From positions 1-19,510 of the forward strand of contig CAYSXY010000039.1 of assembly GCA_964435165.1 (NCBI GenBank): a DNA stretch of 19,510 nt, in the 5' to 3' direction. This DNA is from CAYSXY01 sp964435165 (GTDB taxonomy: Bacteria > Pseudomonadota > Alphaproteobacteria > Rickettsiales > RI-342). Positions 8,210 through 14,325 of the stretch are shown piece after piece. A program made the translations under genes and the position numbers. The notes under the pieces are model-generated. The model ran no database searches and was not told the DNA's origin. It saw nothing but the letters and a program-made list of their open reading frames with translations. The first letter of the stretch is position 1, and each line of letters begins with the position of its first letter.

Positions 8210-8704
8210 CTATGCAAGTGCCGTAATATGGTGATGCAGGTTCGTATGCCCCGCATGGCAGATAGCAATGGCGAGCGCATCGGCTTCATCCGCTTGAGTA
8301 ACGTCACAGCCCGGCAGCAAATGCCGGACCATCAACCCCACCTGTTGCTTTTCGGCACGTCCCACACCAACAATAGTTTTTTTGACGAGCGTGGCGGCAT
8401 ATTCACTCACCGGCAAGGTGCTAATCGCCAGGCTGAGCAAAATAGCCCCACGCGCCTGACCTAATTTAAGGGTAGAAGCGCCATTGACACTAACGAATGT
8501 CTCTTCAATTGCCGCACAGTCGGGTCCAAACTGAGAGGTAACCTGCTGTATGCCGTCATGCAGTGCCGCCAGCCGTTCTGGCAATGGTGCTTTAGCATTG
8601 GGTTGAATCAAGCCGGAGGCAATGTAGCGCAGCGCGGTGCCTTGCTTGTTGATAATACCCCAGCCAGTGCGTTGCAACCCGGGGTCAATGCCGAGGACGA
8701 GCAT
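8210..8704 (-). CDS. ruvC: Crossover junction endonuclease RuvC
   Basis: RuvC resolves Holliday junctions by symmetric nicking. The 164-residue protein has the RNase H-like fold signature and all four acidic catalytic positions: D7 in LGIDPGLQRTGWG, E67 in AIEETFVSVN, and D139 and D142 in QADEADALAIA. Other family marks are STLKLGQARGA and the basic EYAATLVKKTIVGVGRAEKQQV segment (about residues 101-122). The ATG overlaps the yebC stop by one base (TGATG), and no separate Shine-Dalgarno is obvious. Expression is therefore probably coupled to yebC. Length is normal. Confidence 0.97.
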   Translation of the reverse strand: MLVLGIDPGLQRTGWGIINKQGTALRYIASGLIQPNAKAPLPERLAALHDGIQQVTSQFGPDCAAIEETFVSVNGASTLKLGQARGAILLSLAISTLPVSEYAATLVKKTIVGVGRAEKQQVGLMVRHLLPGCDVTQADEADALAIAICHAGHTNLHHHITALA

Positions 8705-9453
8705 CAGCTGGCCAGTTTTTCAGCAATCTCATCGGCGATATCGTAATTGCCATAAATCTCCTGCACATCATCATCTTCTTCCAGTGCCTCTAACAGGCGA
8801 AACACCGATGCTGCTTTTTCTTCGTCCAGGGTTACGGGCGTTTGCGGCTGCCAGATGAGCTTGGCGGCCTTTGCATCGCCAAATTGTTCAGCCAGCGCGT
8901 CGCGCACGGTGCTGAGATCGTCAGCCGCGCAGGTGATCTCATGCGCATCATCATTCGTCTCGCAATTATCGGCTCCGGCTTCCAGTGCCGCTTCAAACAT
9001 CGCATCTTCCCCAGCTGCGTCGGCTGGATACTCAATGTACCCCACATGGTCGAACATGAAATTGACGCTGCCCGTCTCCCCCAGATTACCGCCATATTTG
9101 TTAAAGGCTGAACGCACGTTAGAGGCTGTACGATTTTTATTGTCTGTCACTGCTTCGACGATCAATGCCGTGCCACCTGGGCCATAGCCCTCATAGCGAA
9201 TTTCCTCATAGGCTTCACTCTCAATCTCACCCGCCCCTTTTTTAATGGCGTAATCAATTTTATCCTTCGGCATGTTTTCCGCTTTTGCGGCGGCAATGGC
9301 GGCACGCAGGCGCGGGTTGAAGGCTGGGTCTGGCTGGCCGGATTTGGCGGCAACGATAATTTCTTTTGCCAGCTTGCTGAACATTTTGCCTCTGGCTGCA
9401 TCCTGCCGACCTTTGCGATGCATAATATTTTTAAATTTGGAATGGCCTGCCAT
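8704..9453 (-). CDS. yebC: YebC/PmpR/TACO1 family protein
   Basis: The 249-residue protein begins MAGHSKFKNIMHRKGRQDAA, the YebC N-terminal signature in the form common in alphaproteobacteria. It also carries KLAKEIIVAAKSG, NPRLRAAIAAAKAENMPKD, YEGYGPGG, and TDNKNRTASNVRSAFNKYGG. Family members have been described as DNA-binding regulators and as translation factors that help ribosomes at proline stretches. The sequence alone cannot choose between these. The C-terminus has an acidic EALEEDDDVQEIYGNYD region as usual. AGGTGA lies about 9 bases before the ATG. It is first of the yebC-ruvC-ruvA-ruvB run and overlaps ruvC by one base. Confidence 0.96.
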   Translation of the reverse strand: MAGHSKFKNIMHRKGRQDAARGKMFSKLAKEIIVAAKSGQPDPAFNPRLRAAIAAAKAENMPKDKIDYAIKKGAGEIESEAYEEIRYEGYGPGGTALIVEAVTDNKNRTASNVRSAFNKYGGNLGETGSVNFMFDHVGYIEYPADAAGEDAMFEAALEAGADNCETNDDAHEITCAADDLSTVRDALAEQFGDAKAAKLIWQPQTPVTLDEEKAASVFRLLEALEEDDDVQEIYGNYDIADEIAEKLAS

Positions 9454-9487
9454 GGCAATGCGTCACCTATGTTTGTTAACAATGAGA

Positions 9488-10306
9488 TTAAACAGGCGTA
9501 GAAGCCTCCAGATGCCCGCCTATTCTAACCGGCTCGGCTTTTCTGGCAAGCCCTGTTCCTTCGTCGATTTCCACATAAAACCCGCAGAGCGTCGCCTCGC
9601 GCTTTGCCGGGGTCATCCGGGTTTTGCGCAGCTTATGGGTAAAGATATGCAGTGGCCCATCCTCTTCAAACCCAATGACAGACTGATAATCACCACACAT
9701 ACCCATATCCGTGATGTACGCGGTTCCCTTTGGCAGAATGCGCTGGTCGGCAGTGGGGATATGCGTGTGGCTACCCGCCACGACGGAGACGCGCCCGTCA
9801 CAATACAGCCCCATGGCGCATTTCTCCGACGTTGCTTCGGCGTGAAAGTCGACAATGATCGCATCCACCGTCGCCCCAAGCTTATAAGGATAAAGGGCGG
9901 CATCCACAGCGGCGAAGGGTGAATCGAGATAATCGTTCAGAAACACCTGGCCGAGGGCGTGAACAATCAGGATGTTTGCCCCTTTTGCTGTGGTGATGAG
10001 GGTCTGGCCGCGGCCGGGTACATGATCGGGGAAATTGAGTGGCCGCAGCAAATACGGCATAGACTCAATTTTGCCCAGCATTTCGCGCTGATCCCAAATA
10101 TGGTCACCCCCGGCCAGCACATCGGCGCCAGCGGCATGCAGCGCGGCGCAATGCTCACTGGTCACGCCAAAGCCGCCGGAAGCATTATCCGTATTGACAA
10201 TTATGCAATCGAGTTTCCACTCACGGCGCAGTTCTGGAAGCTTCTTCAGCACCATTTCGCGCCCGGCGCGGCCAACAATATCCCCCAGCATCAAAAGACG
10301 AATCAT
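9488..10306 (-). CDS. YmdB-type metallophosphodiesterase (TIGR00282 family)
   Basis: The 272-residue enzyme matches the YmdB/DR1281 family of dinuclear-metal phosphodiesterases, which can act on cyclic nucleotides. Motifs in order are LGDIVGRAGR (D9), a metal-ligand segment VNTDNASGGFG (D40, N41), AGGDHIWDQREM (D68), RPLNFP, VDFHAEATSEK, SHTHIPTADQ, and TDMGMCGDYQSVIG. The family usually has Glu-Asn (GEN or AEN) where this protein has Asp-Asn, and usually has GNH where this one has GDH. Both substitutions are conservative and stay able to bind metal. AGGA lies about 9 bases upstream of the ATG. The gene sits between the 5-FCL gene (27 bases away) and yebC (34 bases away) on the same strand, consistent with an operon. 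I leave the symbol blank because ymdB is used for unrelated genes too. Confidence 0.92.
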   Translation of the reverse strand: MIRLLMLGDIVGRAGREMVLKKLPELRREWKLDCIIVNTDNASGGFGVTSEHCAALHAAGADVLAGGDHIWDQREMLGKIESMPYLLRPLNFPDHVPGRGQTLITTAKGANILIVHALGQVFLNDYLDSPFAAVDAALYPYKLGATVDAIIVDFHAEATSEKCAMGLYCDGRVSVVAGSHTHIPTADQRILPKGTAYITDMGMCGDYQSVIGFEEDGPLHIFTHKLRKTRMTPAKREATLCGFYVEIDEGTGLARKAEPVRIGGHLEASTPV

Positions 10307-10333
10307 AGGGTTATTCCTATCCTTGTGAGTCGG

Positions 10334-10921
10334 TTAAGTATAGTGGTTTGATAAATAACGAAAGAGGGTAATGCCTCTTGGCGTGATAACACCATCTAGC
10401 GCTTGGTCATGCGCCTCATGCGGCAGCGCTGAAACACGTGCCTGCCAATCATAGGCGATTCCCATGGTGATGGTTCGGTGGTGAATGCTCTGCCAGTAGG
10501 CGAGGGTGCGATCATACCACCCGCCACCATAGCCCAGACGATATCCATCATGATCGTAGGCTAGTAAAGGGACGAGCACAAGAGTTGGCATCAATTCAGA
10601 AGAGCGATCAACCGGCTCCTCGACACCGTAGGAATTGGGTTGTAGCTGCTCCCCGGACTGCCAGCCAAAAAAGTGAAGCTGGCTAGCGTTGGCCTTCAGC
10701 ACCGGTAAGGAAAGTGGCCATCTAAGTGACGAGAGAGGTGATAATATATCAACTTCACCGCGCATCGGCACATAAGCGCCAATCATCTTCGGGGGCAGGC
10801 GCTCTAGAAAAGGAACAAGCTGAGCAGCGATGCATTGAGATGCCGCATATTGCTCGTCCGGCGACAAGTCTTGGCGTTTATTGAGGAAAAAGCGGCGTAG
10901 TGAGGCTTTCGTCACGGTCAT
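10334..10921 (-). CDS. 5-formyltetrahydrofolate cyclo-ligase (5,10-methenyl-THF synthetase)
   Basis: The enzyme converts 5-formyltetrahydrofolate to 5,10-methenyltetrahydrofolate with ATP, returning a storage folate to one-carbon metabolism. The 195 residues from this start show the N-terminal KASLRRFFLNKRQDLS helix, YVPMRGEVDI, the LVPLLAYDHDGYRLGYGGGWYDRTL core with the glycine-rich phosphate-binding loop (family consensus GGGYYDRTL), and GIAYDWQ. I chose the ATG at 10921. Extending upstream to 10972 would place the start inside the 6S RNA, and the extra residues do not look like family sequence. No clear Shine-Dalgarno precedes it. It starts about 10 bases after the T-tract at the 6S RNA 3' end. 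This zapA-ssrS-5FCL order is also known in E. coli (ygfA/fau). Confidence 0.93.
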   Translation of the reverse strand: MTVTKASLRRFFLNKRQDLSPDEQYAASQCIAAQLVPFLERLPPKMIGAYVPMRGEVDILSPLSSLRWPLSLPVLKANASQLHFFGWQSGEQLQPNSYGVEEPVDRSSELMPTLVLVPLLAYDHDGYRLGYGGGWYDRTLAYWQSIHHRTITMGIAYDWQARVSALPHEAHDQALDGVITPRGITLFRYLSNHYT

Positions 10922-10941
10922 CACGGCTGAAGAAAACAAAA

Positions 10942-11115
10942 GGGCACCGCCCTGGCCGTCTGTGTCTCGCAAACCACATGCGGCCCTGTCTCAACAGGTG
11001 GGCGCCGTAATAACCCGGCGCAGTTGCACATTACCGGATCAGGGACAGCTCCCTGGCATGGATGATATCGGCCCAGGGGTTTGAGCACATCATGTCGAAC
11101 CGGGCAGGAACCCTG
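10942..11115 (-). ncRNA. ssrS: 6S RNA
   Basis: 6S RNA binds the sigma70 RNA polymerase holoenzyme by mimicking an open promoter and controls transcription in stationary phase. On the minus strand the segments GTGCTCAAACC (11088-11078) and GGTTTGCGAGACAC (10975-10962) pair around small bulges, closing the family central bubble. CCCTGG and CCAGGG form the bubble-strand hairpin. CTGTC pairs with GACAG in the inner stem. CCGGTAAT pairs with ATTACGG (one bulged G) in the apical stem. The 3' end has AGGGC-GGT-GCCCT (10952-10940) followed by T-rich sequence to about 10931. A -10 TATAAT at 11126-11121 predicts the 5' end near 11115. The location between zapA and 5-FCL is the conserved place for ssrS. 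Ends are approximate. Confidence 0.93.
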
Positions 11116-11120
11116 CCTCT

Positions 11121-11149
11121 ATTATAACGCAGGATAGAATCGAAGCCAG
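11121..11149 (-). promoter_or_regulatory. Putative 6S RNA promoter
   Basis: A consensus -10 TATAAT lies at 11126-11121 on the minus strand. Seventeen bases upstream is CTGGCT (11149-11144), a weak -35 that overlaps the arm of the zapA-end hairpin. Transcription would start about 6 bases downstream of the -10, at the predicted 5' end of 6S RNA. Confidence 0.6.
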
Positions 11150-11169
11150 CCTTTTTGCGGCGCTGGCTT
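11143..11169 (-). terminator. Hairpin at the zapA stop codon
   Basis: AAGCCAGC (11143-11150) and GCTGGCTT (11162-11169) form a perfect 8-bp stem with an 11-base loop. The zapA stop codon lies at its 5' arm on the minus strand. No T-tract follows, so it is a weak terminator or an attenuator between zapA and ssrS. It could also protect the mRNA end. Confidence 0.4.
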
Positions 11170-11494
11170 ACGCCGCCTCAAGACGCCTGGCCGTCGCTTC
11201 GGCCTGATCGGCAATAGTCCGAATGATTTCGGCAACGGCATGATGATCGCCATTATCGTTCATGGCATTACTATCCGTATGGCTCATCTGCCGTTTCAGA
11301 TCTTCCATTTCATCAGCCAGCATCAGGCTGAGCAGAACCAGGAGCATATTATCACTGACAATACCCATGCTGGTTTTGATGTCACGCAGGCGGCCGTCTA
11401 TATAGCTGGCCAATCGGTTGAGTCGTTCTTCCTGCCCATCGTCACACGCGATGTGGTAGTCACGATTGTTGACGGTAATACTCAGCGATGCCAT
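11168..11494 (-). CDS. zapA: Cell division protein ZapA
   Basis: ZapA binds FtsZ and bundles protofilaments into the Z-ring. The 108 residues begin MASLSITVNNRDYHIACDDG, the usual ZapA beta hairpin. They continue with EERLNRLASYIDGRLRDIK and the long helix DNMLLVLLSLMLADEMEDL that forms the dimer and tetramer coiled coil. The C-terminal part (about 70-108) is polar and less conserved. Its ATG overlaps the stop of the upstream coiled-coil gene by one base (TAATG), pointing to translational coupling and a joint function. It is followed by 6S RNA, a conserved arrangement. Confidence 0.95.
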   Translation of the reverse strand: MASLSITVNNRDYHIACDDGQEERLNRLASYIDGRLRDIKTSMGIVSDNMLLVLLSLMLADEMEDLKRQMSHTDSNAMNDNGDHHAVAEIIRTIADQAEATARRLEAA

Positions 11495-11838
11495 TACGCC
11501 ATCTCCTCTTCAACCAGCAGCGATTCCAGATGGGCAATGCAGCCATCCAGCCGATCCGCCAATTGCACGCGAATTTCACGCAAGGTGGCAATTTCTTCGT
11601 GTGCCTGAGCCAGTTCTTCTTTGAGTTGCCGGTTTTTCGCCAGCGCATCTTCTAACTCATGAAGTAAGCCCTCATCCTGCAGCTGCGGTGCGTGAGCATC
11701 TGACCCATCAAAGGTCATCAACTCCTGCTGTCCATCATTGATATGGTTAGCACTGGCGCGCTCAATACGGCTCAGGGCCTCTTGCAGTCGGCTAATATGC
11801 TCTGACAGGGCAGGGGGCAATGCAGCCTCGGTATCCAT
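11494..11838 (-). CDS. Coiled-coil ZapA partner, ZauP-like
   Basis: The 114-residue product from this start is almost wholly helical. It has heptad-like stretches LSEHISRLQEALSRIERAS near the start and LLHELEDALAKNRQLKEEL plus EEIATLREIRVQLADRL in the C-terminal half, ending in a polar, Glu-rich tail. Alphaproteobacteria encode a coiled-coil ZapA upstream partner (ZauP in Caulobacter) next to zapA, and this gene has the right place, size and coiled coil. The assignment is by position and character, not strong sequence identity. I chose the ATG at 11838 (MDTEAALPP) because GGAG lies 6 bases upstream. In-frame ATGs at 11877 and 11907 lack a ribosome binding site. The stop overlaps the zapA start by one base. 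Confidence 0.75.
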   Translation of the reverse strand: MDTEAALPPALSEHISRLQEALSRIERASANHINDGQQELMTFDGSDAHAPQLQDEGLLHELEDALAKNRQLKEELAQAHEEIATLREIRVQLADRLDGCIAHLESLLVEEEMA

Positions 11839-12108
11839 TTCAGTCTCCACGGATGATTTCAATGCGATCAGTGCCATATAGTGAAAGCCGCCTCTCAAGC
11901 GTTCCATCCTTCAGTGCCCACTTGGCAAAGAACAATTGGAACTGCCACCGGTTTTGGTGTAACCATGCTATCGCGTTAAGTAATGGTGATACATGGCAGT
12001 GAAACTAATAGTTAATGAATAGTCGATGACACCCTGTACTGGCAAGTAATTTTCGCCGCTCGCGCCATGTAGTGCATAGATTTACTATTAATAGGAGAGA
12101 CCCGCTTC
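11839..12108. promoter_or_regulatory. Divergent intergenic region between zauP/zapA and tkt
   Basis: This 270-base gap must contain promoters for the leftward cell-division genes and rightward tkt. It includes AACTAATAGTTAA at about 12003-12015, identical over 13 bases to a sequence upstream of the RTX gene (19310-19322). No confident -35/-10 pair was found. The tkt ribosome binding site GGAGAG lies near the right end. Confidence 0.4.
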
Positions 12109-14124
12109 ATGACTTCCGCTTCCGCTATTGCAATGACATCTGACAGCGATACCAATGCGCTGAGACTCAATATGGCGCATGCTATTCGAGTGCTGGCCAT
12201 GGATGCGGTTGAGCAAGCCAATTCCGGCCATCCCGGGATGCCAATGGGCATGGCCGACGTCGCGACGGTGCTGTTCAGCGATTTCCTCTCATTCGACCCG
12301 GCTGCTCCTGACTGGCAGAATCGTGACCGTTTTATCCTGTCGGCAGGGCATGGTTCCATGCTGCTCTATGCGTTGTTGTACTTAACCGGCTATGAGGCAA
12401 TGTCGCTGGAACAATTGAAGCAATTCCGCCAATTGGGCAGCATAACGGCAGGCCATCCGGAATATGGTCATGCACCGGGTATTGAAACGACCACCGGGCC
12501 GCTCGGACAGGGAATAGCAAATGCCGTTGGTTTTGCATTGGGCGAAGCGATGATGGCTGCGCGTTTTGGCACTGATCTGGTCGATCATTACACCTATGTC
12601 ATCGCCGGTGACGGCTGTTTGATGGAGGGCATCAGCCAGGAAGCTATCTCGCTTGCCGGGCATCTTGCTCTTCGAAAATTGATCGTATTATGGGATGATA
12701 ACCGCATCACCATTGATGGCAGCACTGACCTCAGCACCTCGGAACATCAACAGCAGCGTTTTGAAGCGGCCGGGTGGGAAGTGCAAACTATTGATGGTCA
12801 CGACCATGCCGCCATTGCCGAGGCGATCAGCCGGGCGCAACAAAGCGACAAGCCGTCACTCATCGCGTGCCGCACCACCATTGCATTCGGTGCGCCGACC
12901 AAGGCAGGATCGGAAAAAAGCCATGGTGCTCCGCTTGGGCAGGATGAGATTGACGGGACGCGTCAGGCATTGGGCTGGGCCGCTCCGCCATTTGACGTGC
13001 CGGAAGATATACTGGCTGCCTGGCGCGCCGTGGGCGCCAAAGGACATGCTGCGCGTGAGGCATGGGAGTCGCGATTAGAGCAAGCCCCCAATGCCGAGGC
13101 CTATCGCCGTTTTATAGCGCAGGATGTTCAGCAGACTGTCCGCAACGTGCTGGCCGATTTTCGTCATCAGGCGATTAAGGAACCGGTGAAGGAAGCCTCT
13201 CGCAAATCATCGCAGCGCGTGCTGGAGGTGCTTACCAAGGCTGTTCCGCAACTGGTGGGTGGTTCAGCCGATTTGACAGGCTCGAACCTGACGAAAACAG
13301 GGCACACGCTGCCTGTTAACAAAACCGATTACAGTGGGAGTTATCTCTATTACGGCATTCGCGAACATGGCATGGCCGCTTGCATGAACGGGCTGGCGCT
13401 CTATGGCGGATTCATTCCCTATGGCGGTACATTTCTTGTCTTTTCCGATTATTGCCGCCCGGCCATCCGGCTGTCCAGCCTGATGCAGCAGCGGGTCATT
13501 TATGTCATGACGCATGATTCCATCGGGCTGGGAGAAGATGGTCCGACTCACCAGCCGGTAGAACATCTCGCCGCATTGCGTGCAATTCCGGGACTGCATG
13601 TGTTTCGCCCGGCCGATGTGGTGGAAACGGCAGAGGCCTGGGAACTCGCCATCGGCCGTGATCATGGCCCATCGCTGCTGGCCTTGAGCCGTCAGGGTTT
13701 GCCGCAGGTGCGGCTGCAGGATACGGAAGATAATCTGACTGCACGCGGTGCCTATGTTCTGTCTCCGGCTGAAGGCAAAGAGCAGGTGACACTGGTTGCC
13801 ACCGGCTCCGAGGTCTATCTGGCGATGGAAGCACAGGCCAGATTGCGTCAGGATGGTATTGATGCATCGGTGGTCTCTATGCCGTGCAGCACCTTGTTTG
13901 ATGAGCAACCGGAGACGTACCAGGCGGCAGTCTTTCCCAAAGATTCACTCAAAGTCGCCATTGAAGCCGCCAGTTCGTTCGGCTGGGAACGCTATATCGG
14001 GCGTGACGGAATCTTTATCGGCATGCACAGCTTCGGTGCATCGGCTCCAGCGCCCGATCTGTATCGTCACTTCGGCATCACCGTGGAAGCCATTGTTGAG
14101 GCGGTGAAAGAACGCACAGCCTAG
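12109..14124 (+). CDS. tkt: Transketolase
   Basis: Transketolase moves two-carbon units between sugar phosphates in the pentose phosphate or Calvin pathways, using thiamine diphosphate. The 671 residues have the full domain set. The N-terminal TPP domain has NSGHPGMPMG (H41), SAGHGSMLLY (H81), TTTGPLGQG, and GDGCLMEG (G167-D168-G169) with N198 in DDNRITIDG completing the TPP-magnesium motif. The pyrimidine-binding domain has GGSADLTGSN, GIREHGMA with the catalytic glutamate E419, and HDSIGLGEDGPTHQPVEHL. The C-terminal domain has VATGSEVYLAMEA. GGAGAG lies about 10 bases before the ATG. In many alphaproteobacteria a gap-pgk-fba cluster follows tkt. Here a convergent RTX gene follows instead, so tkt appears monocistronic. 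Confidence 0.97.
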   Translation: MTSASAIAMTSDSDTNALRLNMAHAIRVLAMDAVEQANSGHPGMPMGMADVATVLFSDFLSFDPAAPDWQNRDRFILSAGHGSMLLYALLYLTGYEAMSLEQLKQFRQLGSITAGHPEYGHAPGIETTTGPLGQGIANAVGFALGEAMMAARFGTDLVDHYTYVIAGDGCLMEGISQEAISLAGHLALRKLIVLWDDNRITIDGSTDLSTSEHQQQRFEAAGWEVQTIDGHDHAAIAEAISRAQQSDKPSLIACRTTIAFGAPTKAGSEKSHGAPLGQDEIDGTRQALGWAAPPFDVPEDILAAWRAVGAKGHAAREAWESRLEQAPNAEAYRRFIAQDVQQTVRNVLADFRHQAIKEPVKEASRKSSQRVLEVLTKAVPQLVGGSADLTGSNLTKTGHTLPVNKTDYSGSYLYYGIREHGMAACMNGLALYGGFIPYGGTFLVFSDYCRPAIRLSSLMQQRVIYVMTHDSIGLGEDGPTHQPVEHLAALRAIPGLHVFRPADVVETAEAWELAIGRDHGPSLLALSRQGLPQVRLQDTEDNLTARGAYVLSPAEGKEQVTLVATGSEVYLAMEAQARLRQDGIDASVVSMPCSTLFDEQPETYQAAVFPKDSLKVAIEAASSFGWERYIGRDGIFIGMHSFGASAPAPDLYRHFGITVEAIVEAVKERTA

Positions 14125-14160
14125 AATTCAGCGCCCTTTGAGCGTCAATGGGTTTCTGTA

Positions 14161-14196
14161 GCCATTCCGAATAATGTTGAATGTTATTGGAATGGC
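14161..14196 (+). terminator. Inverted repeat, probable tkt terminator
   Basis: GCCATTCC-G-AATAA pairs with TTATT-GGAATGGC, one G being bulged, around a loop of about 9 bases. It starts 37 bases after the tkt stop. No T-tract follows, so termination may depend on Rho, or the hairpin may mainly protect the mRNA end. Confidence 0.45.
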
Positions 14197-14255
14197 TTAC
14201 AAGCGCGCCCGCGCGTCGCCGCCTATGCGGCGTGAGGCTTAGCGCCGCCTGAGCG

Positions 14256-14281
14256 CCTATTAATTTTGTAAAATTAATAGG
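14256..14281. repeat. Perfect 12-bp AT-rich palindrome
   Basis: CCTATTAATTTT and AAAATTAATAGG are exact reverse complements separated by only GT. The 2-base centre makes it better suited as a DNA dyad for a protein than as a simple RNA hairpin, although a 10-bp stem with a 6-base loop is possible. It lies 45 bases beyond the RTX gene stop. Confidence 0.6.
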
Positions 14282-14325
14282 AAATATTATATACAGAACC
14301 CCATTTAACAACCTATATCAGTCCG

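Larger units (their letters stand above)
14125..14325. other. Convergent intergenic region rich in inverted repeats
   Basis: This 201-base gap between the ends of tkt and the RTX gene contains no gene. It holds at least four inverted repeats: a bulged 13-14-bp stem at 14161-14196, two mutually exclusive GC-rich stems sharing GCGGCG (14217-14232 or 14227-14248), and an AT-rich near-continuous palindrome at 14256-14281. Together these probably stop transcription from both sides. Confidence 0.6.

Noticed and set aside
10922..10972. Upstream extension of the 5-FCL gene by 17 codons
   Set aside because: It would start inside the 6S RNA, and the added residues do not fit the family N-terminus.
11839..11907. 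Upstream extension of the ZauP-like gene by 23 codons
   Set aside because: The ATG at 11838 has GGAG at ideal spacing; the upstream ATGs do not.
13264..13908. Minus-strand frame of 214 codons inside tkt
   Set aside because: It is antisense to the conserved transketolase domains, with no ribosome binding site or known motif.
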